Assembly (NCBI GenBank): GCA_021157585.1
Contig: JAGGWH010000057.1
Span: forward strand, 1 to 56,545
Source: Bacteroidales bacterium
Lineage (GTDB): Bacteria > Bacteroidota > Bacteroidia > Bacteroidales > UBA12170
Direction: 5' to 3'
DNA: 56,545 bases
Shown here: positions 41,847 through 50,764 of the stretch, piece by piece
How the letters are laid out: each line of letters starts with the position of its first letter
Numbering within the stretch: the stretch's first letter is position 1
Notes under the pieces: model-generated
What the model saw: only the letters and a program-made list of their open reading frames with translations
What the model was told of the DNA's origin: nothing
Databases searched by the model: none
Made by a program: the position numbers and the translations under genes

Positions 41847-43157
41847 ATGCGCTTCAATTACATAAAGTATATATTCACTGATACGCCTGAAAAAGCGTTT
41901 AGCGAAAAACACATATTTAATTTTTTTATTTTTATAACCAGTATTTTATTCTTTCTTGCGACAGTATTTAATTATATGGCCGACTTCGGAACTGTTACTA
42001 CAATTTCTTTCGCTGGAGGGATATCATTAGGAGTTATATACTTTATAAGCAGATTTTATGCTTACAATCAAAAAGTAGTAATTATATTCATTATTTCTTC
42101 GTTTTTATTCTTAAACGGACTTTTCTTTACAAATTTTGGATATAAAGGACCTATTGTATATAATTTCCTCACATTTGGGATGGCTATTATGTTTTTTCTA
42201 AACAAAAAAAATCAAATCATTTTCTTATTATTACTATTGTTGAATTTTGTAGTTCTTGCTGTTATCGAATATGTACATCCTTCTTATTTTGGTTATTACA
42301 ATAGTGATTCTATGAGAATTATAGATCATGTTGTAAACTTAACATTTAGTCTTTTAATACTCGCTTTTCTATTTTATTTAATGATTGGTTATATTAAAAC
42401 TCAAAAATTTAAGGCTGAAGAATCAGATAGACTTAAATCATCTTTCTTGGCAAATATGAGTCACGAAATACGAACACCATTAAATGGAATTGTAGGGTTT
42501 AGTCATTTGCTCAATGAGGCAAATATTACCAAAGAAGAAAAAGAGCATTTTACAAAAATTATTCAATCCAATTCAAGTCATTTGGAAGGATTAATTAATG
42601 ATTTGATAGACATCTCGATTATTGAAGCCAAAGCCTTAAGTCTTTCTTACTCTCCCATAAACCTAAATTCGTTTATGAATCAAAATTTAAAGAAATTTAA
42701 AACTATAATATTTGCAAAACAAAAAAATATAGAAATATACCTTAGTCAGGGGTTCCCTTTTGATGATAGCACTGTATATATTGATAAAGTACGCTTAAAT
42801 CAAATCATCAATAATTTGGTATCAAATGCAATAAGCTATTCAGAAAGTGATAGTATTCATTTTGGATATATGCTGGAAACAAACGGTAAATACATACGAT
42901 TTTTCGTGAAAGACCAAGGAATTGGTATTAATACAGAAGATCAAAAATTAATATTCAAACCTTTTATAAAAGCAAAAAATGCCAAATTCGTTTCCAGAGG
43001 GGGTACCGGAATTGGATTAACAATAGCTAAAGAATTAATTGAGCTTATGGGCGGACAAATATGGTTAGTATCCTCTGAAAATAAGGGAAGCAATTTTTAT
43101 TTTACCATACCTTATTATAAAAGTCCTACAGAAATACCCTCAGATATAACACTTTAA
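41847..43157 (+). CDS. Membrane sensor histidine kinase (HisKA/HATPase)
   Basis: 436 residues. Six hydrophobic segments fill residues about 22-190, with no clear periplasmic sensor domain, so it may sense the membrane or a small ligand. Then HisKA: LKSSFLANMSHEIRTPLNGIVGF with phospho-acceptor His206. The ATP-binding domain shows the N box NQIINNLVSNAISYS, G1 VKDQGIGI and G2 GGTGIGLTIAKELIELMGG. No response regulator gene adjoins it, so it is an orphan. TAACTTAG (41812-41819) is a possible -7 element. It is divergent from the MarR gene and convergent with typA (6-base gap). Confidence 0.9.
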   Translation: MRFNYIKYIFTDTPEKAFSEKHIFNFFIFITSILFFLATVFNYMADFGTVTTISFAGGISLGVIYFISRFYAYNQKVVIIFIISSFLFLNGLFFTNFGYKGPIVYNFLTFGMAIMFFLNKKNQIIFLLLLLLNFVVLAVIEYVHPSYFGYYNSDSMRIIDHVVNLTFSLLILAFLFYLMIGYIKTQKFKAEESDRLKSSFLANMSHEIRTPLNGIVGFSHLLNEANITKEEKEHFTKIIQSNSSHLEGLINDLIDISIIEAKALSLSYSPINLNSFMNQNLKKFKTIIFAKQKNIEIYLSQGFPFDDSTVYIDKVRLNQIINNLVSNAISYSESDSIHFGYMLETNGKYIRFFVKDQGIGINTEDQKLIFKPFIKAKNAKFVSRGGTGIGLTIAKELIELMGGQIWLVSSENKGSNFYFTIPYYKSPTEIPSDITL

Positions 43158-43163
43158 AGAGTC

Positions 43164-44969
43164 TTACTTATTCTTTTTCACTCTTTTTCTTTCGTGTTCT
43201 TTTAATAAAATTTTTCGTATACGTAAGCTTTTAGGTGTTACTTCCAAATATTCGTCAACCCTAATATATTCCATTGCTTCTTCTAAAGAAAAGCGAATTG
43301 GAGGAGTAAGCAAAACTTTATCATCAGCTCCTGACGAACGCATATTAGATAGCTTTTTTGTTTTAGTAACATTAACAACTAAATCATCTTGCCTAATATG
43401 TTCACCTATTACCATACCTTCGTAAACAGCTTCATTTGATAAAATGAAAAACGATCCCCTATCTTGTAATTTATCAATAGAAAATGGGATGGCAGTTCCT
43501 GTTTCCATAGCAATTAGAGCTCCATTTTTTGTGGTTGCAACAGAACCTTTAAGAGGTTGATAATTAAGAAAGCGATGTGCAATTACAGCCTCGCCTTGAG
43601 TGGCTGTTAGCATACTATTACGTAAACCTATAATTCCACGAGAAGGAATCTCAAATTCCATATGAGTACGATCCATTTTGGATTCAATATTCTTAATCTC
43701 TCCTTTTCTTAAAGTAACCATTTCTATCACCTTTCCCGAAAGATTATCAGGAGTGTGAACAGTTAGTAATTCTATAGGCTCATTTTTAACACCATCTATT
43801 TCTTTAATAATCACTTGCGGCTGACCTAATTGAAACTCATAACCTTCTCGGCGCATCGTTTCAACCAAAATAGATAAATGTAAAATTCCTCTTCCAAAAA
43901 CAATGTAAGAATCCGGCGAATCTGTTTCTTCTACACGTAATGCAAGATTCTTTTCAATCTCCTTAAATAAACGTTCGCGCAAATGACGAGAAGTGACATA
44001 TTTTCCTTCCCTACCAAAAAATGGAGAGTTATTGATGGTAAACAACATACTCATTGTTGGTTCATCAATGGCAACAGGGGGAAGTCCTTCGGGGTTTTCA
44101 AAATCGGCTATAGTGTCACCAATATCAAAATTTTCAATTCCTAATAAAGCAACTATCTCTCCTGCCGTAACAATATCTTTCTTTTTTTCTTTTCCAAGAC
44201 CTTCAAAAACATATAATTCTTTGATTTTAGATTTAAATATACTTCCATCTCTTTTCACTAAAGAAACATTGCCGCCCCACTGAAGAGTTCCTCGAGTTAG
44301 TTTTCCTACAGCTATTCTTCCTACATAACTGGAATAATCTAAAGAAGATATTCGCATTTGTGTTGTTCCTTCATAAACTTTAGCAAGAGGTATATTCTCT
44401 ATAATTACATCTAACAAATAAGAAACATCAGTAGTAGGTTTAGTAAAATCTTCGCTCATCCAGCCTTCTTTAGAAGAACCATAAACCACAGGAAAATCTA
44501 ACTGATCTTCTGAAGCACCAAGACTAAACATCAAATCAAAAACTTTCTCAACAGTATCTTCAGGATCACAATTTGGCTTATCTACCTTATTTACAACAAC
44601 TATTGGTTTTAAATTCAACTCAATTGCTTTTTCTAACACAAATCGGGTTTGAGGCATTGGACCTTCAAAAGCATCAACTACCAATAAAACGCCATCAGCC
44701 ATATTTAAAACACGCTCTACCTCACCACCAAAATCCGAGTGTCCGGGAGTATCAATAATATTAATCTTTGTTTCTTTATATCTAACAGAAACATTCTTAG
44801 ACAAAATTGTAATACCTCTTTCACGCTCTAAATCGTTACTATCAAGAATTAAGTCGGCAACTTCCTCATTCTGTCTAAAAAGTTTAACTTGATGTAAAAT
44901 ACGGTCAACCAATGTTGTTTTACCATGATCTACGTGTGCAATAATTGCAATATTTCTTATTTCAAACAT
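43164..44969 (-). CDS. typA: Translational GTPase TypA/BipA
   Basis: 601 residues from ATG 44969 (MFEIRNIAIIAHVDHGKTTLVD). The GTPase motifs are AHVDHGKTT, DTPGHSDFGGEVERVL and NKVDKPNC; EF-G-like domains and the BipA-specific C-terminus (LRKILLKEHERKRVKKNK end) follow. It binds the 70S ribosome and helps 50S assembly, particularly in stress or cold. A start at 44990 would lie within the -7 box (TACTTTTG, 44995-44988), so 44969 is chosen. It is monocistronic and divergent from the sugar operon. Confidence 0.96.
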   Translation of the reverse strand: MFEIRNIAIIAHVDHGKTTLVDRILHQVKLFRQNEEVADLILDSNDLERERGITILSKNVSVRYKETKINIIDTPGHSDFGGEVERVLNMADGVLLVVDAFEGPMPQTRFVLEKAIELNLKPIVVVNKVDKPNCDPEDTVEKVFDLMFSLGASEDQLDFPVVYGSSKEGWMSEDFTKPTTDVSYLLDVIIENIPLAKVYEGTTQMRISSLDYSSYVGRIAVGKLTRGTLQWGGNVSLVKRDGSIFKSKIKELYVFEGLGKEKKKDIVTAGEIVALLGIENFDIGDTIADFENPEGLPPVAIDEPTMSMLFTINNSPFFGREGKYVTSRHLRERLFKEIEKNLALRVEETDSPDSYIVFGRGILHLSILVETMRREGYEFQLGQPQVIIKEIDGVKNEPIELLTVHTPDNLSGKVIEMVTLRKGEIKNIESKMDRTHMEFEIPSRGIIGLRNSMLTATQGEAVIAHRFLNYQPLKGSVATTKNGALIAMETGTAIPFSIDKLQDRGSFFILSNEAVYEGMVIGEHIRQDDLVVNVTKTKKLSNMRSSGADDKVLLTPPIRFSLEEAMEYIRVDEYLEVTPKSLRIRKILLKEHERKRVKKNK

Positions 44970-44987
44970 CTTCAAAATTTTGGACTG

Positions 44988-45019
44988 CAAAAGTAGTATA
45001 AATTTTGTCGCAAATACAA
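44988..45019 (-). promoter_or_regulatory. Promoter of typA
   Basis: Minus strand: TTG (45019-45017), 21 bases, TACTTTTG (44995-44988). Transcript start near 44981 leaves a leader of about 12 bases. Confidence 0.72.
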
Positions 45020-45055
45020 TTATTATTAGTTCATCTAATAAATTAATATTCAGCT

Positions 45056-45073
45056 TATTTTAAGCTTAAAATA
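45056..45073. promoter_or_regulatory. 18-bp perfect palindrome upstream of the sugar operon
   Basis: TATTTTAAGCTTAAAATA is fully self-complementary and lies about 85 bases before the sugar-operon -7 box, in the typA/sugar-operon divergent gap. A nearby second inverted repeat is TTATTAG-N5-CTAATAA (45023-45041). Either could bind a regulator; none is known. Confidence 0.45.
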
Positions 45074-45156
45074 GAGCGATTAAAAAAAGTTTTCAAGTGC
45101 AAACGATTGAAATCATTATACATCAAAAAAAGACTACTTTCTTTACTTAATGTTCG

Positions 45157-45164
45157 TATTTTTG
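45157..45164 (+). promoter_or_regulatory. -7 box of the alpha-glucan/trehalose operon
   Basis: TATTTTTG ends 42 bases before ATG 45207, giving a leader of about 35 bases. No -33 TTG at the usual distance, which can mark activator-dependent promoters. Confidence 0.55.
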
Positions 45165-45206
45165 ACCTCTAATTTGAGGTATTAACCAAGAGGATTATAT
45201 AAAATT

Positions 45207-46931
45207 ATGCCTGATAATCATGCAATAAATCGCTTATATAACAGTTTTAACGAACTTTATTCCGGCAACTCTCTTAATCTTTTAAATAAGTTTATTGAGC
45301 AATTAGATAATTTAAAATCAAAGCTTTCTCATATAGATTCGCCTTCGGATTGGTATAAAGATGTTACCGTCTATTCTCTTTATGTTGATTTATTCAATAA
45401 AGATTTTAGTGGACTTAGTGAAAAATTGGATTACCTGCAAAACCTAGGCGTAAATTGTTTATGGTTATTACCTATTCTGGATTCCCCAATGAAAGATGCT
45501 GGCTTCGATATCAAAAATTACAAGCGTATTCGCAAAAATTTGTTTCGTCTTCCAGATAATGCGTCTACAGAAGAAGAAAAAGTTTTATTTAAACGATTTG
45601 TTGATAAAGCACACGATAAAGGAATGCGTGTAATCTTCGACATTGCTATGAACCATACTTCAGTGGAGCATCCTTGGTTTCAAGAATCTAGAAAAAACAA
45701 AAACAATCCATATCGTAATTATTATATTTGGAATAAAGACACAGATAAATACAAAGATGCTCGCCTTTTATTTAAAGGAATGTGCCCTAGCAATTGGGAA
45801 AAAGATGGCGATTGCTATTTTTTCCATCGCTTTTTTGAGTTCCAACCCGATTTGAATTACCGTAATCCCGAAGTTTTATTGGCAATGTCTCAAAACCTAT
45901 TGTTCTGGTTAGAGCAAGGTGTTGATGGTTTTCGAGCCGATGCTATTCCCTATATCTGGAAAGAAGAAGGGACAAACTGCGAAAATTTACCCAAAACACA
46001 TAGCGTTGTTAAGTTTTTTAGAGCTGCTCTCGATTATGTAAAACCAGGAACACTATTGCTTGCTGAAGCTTGCCAAAAACCTGCCGATGTTGTAGATTAC
46101 ATAAAAACAGGTGATGAATGCCATGCGGCCTACCACTTCCCATTGATGCCTCAAATGTTCAAAGCCATTGCAAAAGAAAGCGCCGAGCCTATATTAAATA
46201 CTTTAAGTCCTCAAGTTACACCAACAATTCCTATTGATTCACAATGGTTTACATTTTTGCGTTGCCACGACGAATTAAGTCTTGAATTAGTTTATGTAAA
46301 TGAAGAAGATCGAGCTTATATCCACAAAAATTATTGTCATCAACCCGAATGGGACTTCCGTGTCGGAGAAGGTATTTCAGCTCGTCTATCCGAACTTTTC
46401 AAATTCGATGTCGATAAAATAAGCCTTGCTTATTCTCTGATGCTTAGTCTGCCCGGAACACCTGTAATTTATTATGGCGATGAATTTGGCAAAGCAAACG
46501 ATGATACTTATTACCGCGAAATGATTCAAATGACAGGGAAAAATGATACTCGCTTTCTTGTTCGTGGAAAAATTGACTGGGAAAAAGTAGAAACTCTTTT
46601 AAACGATGAAAAATCTTTCAATGCTATAATATTTAAACGTTTAAAGAAACTAATAAATACCAGAAAACAATACAAAGCTTTTGGAAGGGGTTCTATTGAA
46701 TGGTTAAATACCAAAGAAGAAACAGATAATCCAATATTAGCTTTTAAAAGAAAATACAAAAAAGAAGAGCTACTGATAATACACAATTTAAGTAAAAAAG
46801 AGCAATACCTTGAAATTCAACTAAATACTTCCGTAGATTTACTTGACCAAACTCTTAAATCAGAAAATGGAAGATTAATTATCCCTGCCGGATCATTTTA
46901 TTGGTTAAGCAAGGATCAATGGATTGATTAA
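45207..46931 (+). CDS. GH13 alpha-glucosyltransferase, trehalose synthase-like
   Basis: 574 residues, no signal peptide, so cytoplasmic. Residues 49-100 (WYKDVTVYSLYVDLF, LDYLQNLGVNCLWLLP) and HPWFQESR follow trehalose synthase (TreS, GH13_16). Catalytic residues are D245 (VDGFRAD), E287 (LLLAEA) and D355 in FLRCHDELSLELV, which is close to TreS FLRNHDELTLEMV. TreS isomerises maltose and trehalose. Downstream of that point the sequence departs from TreS (KNDTRFLVRGKIDWEKVE), and a first ~45-residue helix is extra, so another alpha-1,4 glucosidase or transferase activity is possible. First gene of a five-gene operon; the next starts after 18 bases. Confidence 0.85.
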   Translation: MPDNHAINRLYNSFNELYSGNSLNLLNKFIEQLDNLKSKLSHIDSPSDWYKDVTVYSLYVDLFNKDFSGLSEKLDYLQNLGVNCLWLLPILDSPMKDAGFDIKNYKRIRKNLFRLPDNASTEEEKVLFKRFVDKAHDKGMRVIFDIAMNHTSVEHPWFQESRKNKNNPYRNYYIWNKDTDKYKDARLLFKGMCPSNWEKDGDCYFFHRFFEFQPDLNYRNPEVLLAMSQNLLFWLEQGVDGFRADAIPYIWKEEGTNCENLPKTHSVVKFFRAALDYVKPGTLLLAEACQKPADVVDYIKTGDECHAAYHFPLMPQMFKAIAKESAEPILNTLSPQVTPTIPIDSQWFTFLRCHDELSLELVYVNEEDRAYIHKNYCHQPEWDFRVGEGISARLSELFKFDVDKISLAYSLMLSLPGTPVIYYGDEFGKANDDTYYREMIQMTGKNDTRFLVRGKIDWEKVETLLNDEKSFNAIIFKRLKKLINTRKQYKAFGRGSIEWLNTKEETDNPILAFKRKYKKEELLIIHNLSKKEQYLEIQLNTSVDLLDQTLKSENGRLIIPAGSFYWLSKDQWID

Positions 46932-46949
46932 TTAGAAATAACAGAAACA

Positions 46950-49900
46950 ATGTCAAAGCTTAATTTCAAAGCCGTTATATTTGATTTAGATGGAGTAATA
47001 ACCAAAACAGCTTTAGTTCATGCTGCTGCGTGGAAAAAAATGTTTGATGACTATCTAAAATCACGCGAAGAACGTTTTAACGAAACATTTAAACCTTTCA
47101 CTCATACCAACGATTATTTACCTTATGTCGATGGGAAACCTCGTTATAAAGGCGTTGCCGACTTTCTAAGTTCACGTAATATCGAGCTTCCATATGGCAA
47201 CCCAAGCGATGCTCCTGAGAAAGAAACCATATGTGGCTTAGGAAATAAAAAAAATGATGCTTTTAACGAAGTATTAGATAAAGAAGGTGTTGAAGTTTAT
47301 CAGAGCACTGTTGATTTTATGCATTTTCTTAAAGAAAATGGGATAGGTATTGGTGTTGCTTCATCAAGTAAAAACTGCCGTAAAGTACTGATAAAAGCGG
47401 GTTTGATGGATTTGGTTGAAACCGTTGTGGATGGTACAGATTCCGTTAAACTCAACCTTAAAGGAAAACCTGAAGCCGATATTTTTACAACAGCTGCCGA
47501 TAATTTAGGCATTGCCTATCACGAAAGTATTGTTTTTGAAGATGCCGTATCTGGTGTTCAGGCCGGAAAAGCAGGAAACTTTGGTTTGGTTTTAGGACTT
47601 GCCCGAGAAAAAAATATCCAAGAACTTAAAGCTGCCGGAGCAGATATTGTTGTTGAAGATTTTGATGATTTAAAAGTTGAAGGTCTTATAGAATGGTTTG
47701 AGAACGGCCTTGATCAAGAAGCTTGGTCAATTGCTTATCACGAATACGATATCGGCAAGGAAAAAAGTCGCGAATCTCTTTTAACTGTTGGAAATGGTTA
47801 TTTCGGAACGCGTGGAGCCATGGAAGAAGTTTCGGCTGATGAAAAACATTATCCGGGAACTTATATCGCCGGATTGTATAATCGACTAAAATCTCCCGTT
47901 GGCGACCGAGAAGTAGAAAATGAAGATTTTGTGAATATTCCCAACTGGACAAGCATCCAATTTAAAATTGATGATGGTGACTGGTGGAATTATAAAACAG
48001 CAAAGTTTTCGGAATATACAAAGAAACTTAATCTGAAGACAGGCGTTTTCTCAAAAGAATTAATTGTTGATTTATCTGATGGCAAAAAAATCAAAATAGA
48101 ATCATCACGATTTGCCAGTATGGATAATCCGCATTTAGGAGCGATTAAATACAGTATCACACCGCTAAACTTTAGTGGAAAAATCACCTTTAGAAGTGGC
48201 ATCGACGGAGCGATTGAGAATCGCGGAGTAAATCGCTATAATTCTCTTAATCAGAAACATATAAAGCCTGTTAGTCAACAATCTTCCGATGGATTTGTAC
48301 AAGTAATCTCCAAAACAGTTCAATCAAATATTGAAATTGTTTTAAGCCAAAAGCAAGCCATTTCTATCAATAACGAAGCTGCATCAACTCAAATAGAATC
48401 AATTACCTTTGAAGGGCAAGCTTTTAATGAGTTTAGTGTTCTTGCAAAAGAAAATGATACAGTTACTCACGAAAAAATTACAAGCATATATACCTCAAAA
48501 GATAATGGAGTTATAAATGCAAAAAAATCTTCTGAAACAGAATTAGACAGCACATCTACCTATAATCAACTTTTTGAATCTCATTCCATAGCTTGGGAAA
48601 GCCTTTGGAAAACTTATGATATTCAAATTGATGGAGACCGTTTAAGTCAAAAACTTATTCGTTTGCACACCTATCATATGCTCGCCTCGGCATCTCCACA
48701 CAATACTAATATTGACGCGAGTGTAACTGCTCGCGGTTTACACGGCGAAGCTTATCGCGGACATATTTTTTGGGACGAGCTATTTATACTCCCATTCTAT
48801 AGTTTACGATCGCCAGAAATAGCAAAAAGTTTATTGATGTATCGTTACAGAAGACTGAATGAGGCAAAAAAATACGCAAAAGAATTTGGGTATAAAGGTG
48901 CTATGTTCCCTTGGCAAAGCGGTAGCAATGGTCGAGAAGAAACTCAAACAGTACATTTAAATCCATTAACCGGCAAGTGGGGAGACGACTACAGCTCTTT
49001 ACAACGCCATGTTTCATTGGCAATAGCATACAATATTTGGGAATATTTCAATAGTACAAACGACACTGCATTTATGGAAGAAGCAGGAGCTGAAATGTTT
49101 CTCGAAATCTGTCGCTTCTGGGTTTCCAAATCAAAGAAGAATACGAATACCGGTCGTTACAGTATAGACGAAGTTATGGGACCTGATGAATTTCACGAGC
49201 ATGCCAAAAATAGTTCAAAAGGTGGATTGAAAGATAATGCCTATACCAATATTATGGTTTCGTGGATGCTTGAAAAAAGCAAAACTATTCTATTGAGCAT
49301 TGCCTGTGAAATTGAAGATAGTTTATTAGAGAAACTCGGTATTCAATATCAAGAATTATTGCTTTGGGATGATATTTCCAAGAAATTAAATCTTGTAATT
49401 TCTGAGGATGGAATTATTGCTCAATTTGATGGCTATTTTGAGTTAAAAGAACTCGATTGGGATGCTTATCGCGAAAAGTATAAAAATATATACCGTATGG
49501 ATCGCATTTTAAAATCAGAAGGCAAATCAGCCGATGATTATAAAGTAGCCAAGCAAGCCGATACTTTAATGACTTTTTATAACCTTTCGGAAGGCGAAGT
49601 AAATAAAATCCTGAGCCGTTTAGGCTATTCTCTCCCCAAAGATTATTTAAGTCGGAATTTGCATTATTATTTGAAACGTACTTCACACGGTTCATCACTT
49701 TCTCGTGTTGTTCATGGTCAGCTTGCTCAATTAATTAATGACGAAACGCTTAGCTGGCAACTTTATAAAGAAGCTTTAGGAAGCGATTTTGTGGATATTC
49801 AAGGAGGGACAACAGGCGAAGGCGTTCACACAGGCGTTATGGCAAGTACAGTAATGTTAGCTATTACTACCTATGCCGGAATTAATTTACACGGCGATAT

Positions 49901-50069
49901 CCTCGAAATTAATCCACGTCTTCCAAAGCATTGGAATAAAATTACTTTTAGTATAAAATTCAAAGAAGTTAAATATAAATTTACCATTTCTAATAACTCT
50001 ACTCACATAGAGACTGATAAAGAAGTGACCGTCAAGCTAAATGGTAAAGATAAAATCATAGGAAAATAA
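46950..50069 (+). CDS. Fused beta-phosphoglucomutase (HAD) and GH65 disaccharide phosphorylase
   Basis: 1039 residues with two enzymes. Residues 1 to about 235 are a HAD phosphatase-fold mutase: FDLDGVITKTALVHAAAWK (D12, D14), VASSSKN and VFEDAVSGVQAG, as in beta-phosphoglucomutase. From about 255 the GH65 inverting phosphorylase follows, with the catalytic-acid motif VMGPDEFHEH (E747), DNAYTN, and the phosphate-site-like KRTSHGSSLSRVVHG. GH65 cleaves maltose, trehalose or kojibiose with phosphate to glucose plus beta-glucose 1-phosphate; the mutase makes glucose 6-phosphate. Fusion fits product channelling. Similar HAD-GH65 architecture exists in mycobacterial OtsB1-like proteins. Second gene of the operon. 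Confidence 0.92.
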   Translation: MSKLNFKAVIFDLDGVITKTALVHAAAWKKMFDDYLKSREERFNETFKPFTHTNDYLPYVDGKPRYKGVADFLSSRNIELPYGNPSDAPEKETICGLGNKKNDAFNEVLDKEGVEVYQSTVDFMHFLKENGIGIGVASSSKNCRKVLIKAGLMDLVETVVDGTDSVKLNLKGKPEADIFTTAADNLGIAYHESIVFEDAVSGVQAGKAGNFGLVLGLAREKNIQELKAAGADIVVEDFDDLKVEGLIEWFENGLDQEAWSIAYHEYDIGKEKSRESLLTVGNGYFGTRGAMEEVSADEKHYPGTYIAGLYNRLKSPVGDREVENEDFVNIPNWTSIQFKIDDGDWWNYKTAKFSEYTKKLNLKTGVFSKELIVDLSDGKKIKIESSRFASMDNPHLGAIKYSITPLNFSGKITFRSGIDGAIENRGVNRYNSLNQKHIKPVSQQSSDGFVQVISKTVQSNIEIVLSQKQAISINNEAASTQIESITFEGQAFNEFSVLAKENDTVTHEKITSIYTSKDNGVINAKKSSETELDSTSTYNQLFESHSIAWESLWKTYDIQIDGDRLSQKLIRLHTYHMLASASPHNTNIDASVTARGLHGEAYRGHIFWDELFILPFYSLRSPEIAKSLLMYRYRRLNEAKKYAKEFGYKGAMFPWQSGSNGREETQTVHLNPLTGKWGDDYSSLQRHVSLAIAYNIWEYFNSTNDTAFMEEAGAEMFLEICRFWVSKSKKNTNTGRYSIDEVMGPDEFHEHAKNSSKGGLKDNAYTNIMVSWMLEKSKTILLSIACEIEDSLLEKLGIQYQELLLWDDISKKLNLVISEDGIIAQFDGYFELKELDWDAYREKYKNIYRMDRILKSEGKSADDYKVAKQADTLMTFYNLSEGEVNKILSRLGYSLPKDYLSRNLHYYLKRTSHGSSLSRVVHGQLAQLINDETLSWQLYKEALGSDFVDIQGGTTGEGVHTGVMASTVMLAITTYAGINLHGDILEINPRLPKHWNKITFSIKFKEVKYKFTISNNSTHIETDKEVTVKLNGKDKIIGK

Positions 50070-50118
50070 AACGTTGAAATAAATTATAGTATTTTTATCA
50101 AAGATAAATTTTAAAATT

Positions 50119-50754
50119 ATGTTAGGTGACGTATTAATAATTACAGAAAAGCATTTGAAAGCAGCCGAAGGAATTATAAAGGAAATCTTAGCCAAAAAGA
50201 AAGATAAATTTATTATTGGAATATCAGGCGAAAGTGGAAGTGGGAAATCGGAATTAGCACATACTGTTGCCAAAGGTTTACGAAAACACGGTATTATTGC
50301 CAAACCCTTGCATATCGACAATTACTATAATATTCTTCCTCTTGAGAGAACCCAATGGAGAACAGAGAATGGAATAGAAAAAGTTGTTGGATATAACGAA
50401 TACGACTGGGATACTATTTATCGTAATATTAAAGAGTTTAAGGAAGGAAAAAGTTCAACCGGACCTTGTGTTGATTTAGTTACCGAGCAAGTTGATCAAT
50501 TAACAACAGATTATAGCCAAGTAGATATGCTAATTATTGATGGCCTGTATTCCATTAAAACTGAAGGTGTTGATCTTGCCATTTTTATCGAACTCACCTA
50601 TCACGAAACAAAAAAAGCTCAAGTTGTTCGAGGAAAAGAACCACAAAACGAATACAGAGCTAGAGTTTTAGAACAAGAGCACAAAATGGTTCAAGCTCTA
50701 AAACCAAGAGCTGATCTATTAATAAATATGGACTATCAGCTTGTAAAAGCTTAA
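50119..50754 (+). CDS. Uridine kinase/phosphoribulokinase-like P-loop kinase
   Basis: 211 residues, cytoplasmic. Walker A GISGESGSGKSEL, LHIDNYYNI (cf. the D-x-FY motif of uridine kinases), EYDWDTI and the Walker B strand MLIIDGLYSI are those of the uridine kinase/PRK superfamily. It ends after a basic KAQVVRGKE helix and EHKMVQALK. Canonical uridine kinase (Udk) motifs for uridine are not clear, and the position inside an alpha-glucan operon suggests a sugar or sugar-phosphate substrate. It starts 49 bases after the GH65 gene and ends 10 bases before the next GH13. The function is inferred only from fold and neighbours. Confidence 0.85.
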   Translation: MLGDVLIITEKHLKAAEGIIKEILAKKKDKFIIGISGESGSGKSELAHTVAKGLRKHGIIAKPLHIDNYYNILPLERTQWRTENGIEKVVGYNEYDWDTIYRNIKEFKEGKSSTGPCVDLVTEQVDQLTTDYSQVDMLIIDGLYSIKTEGVDLAIFIELTYHETKKAQVVRGKEPQNEYRARVLEQEHKMVQALKPRADLLINMDYQLVKA

Positions 50755-50764
50755 TTTCTACATT

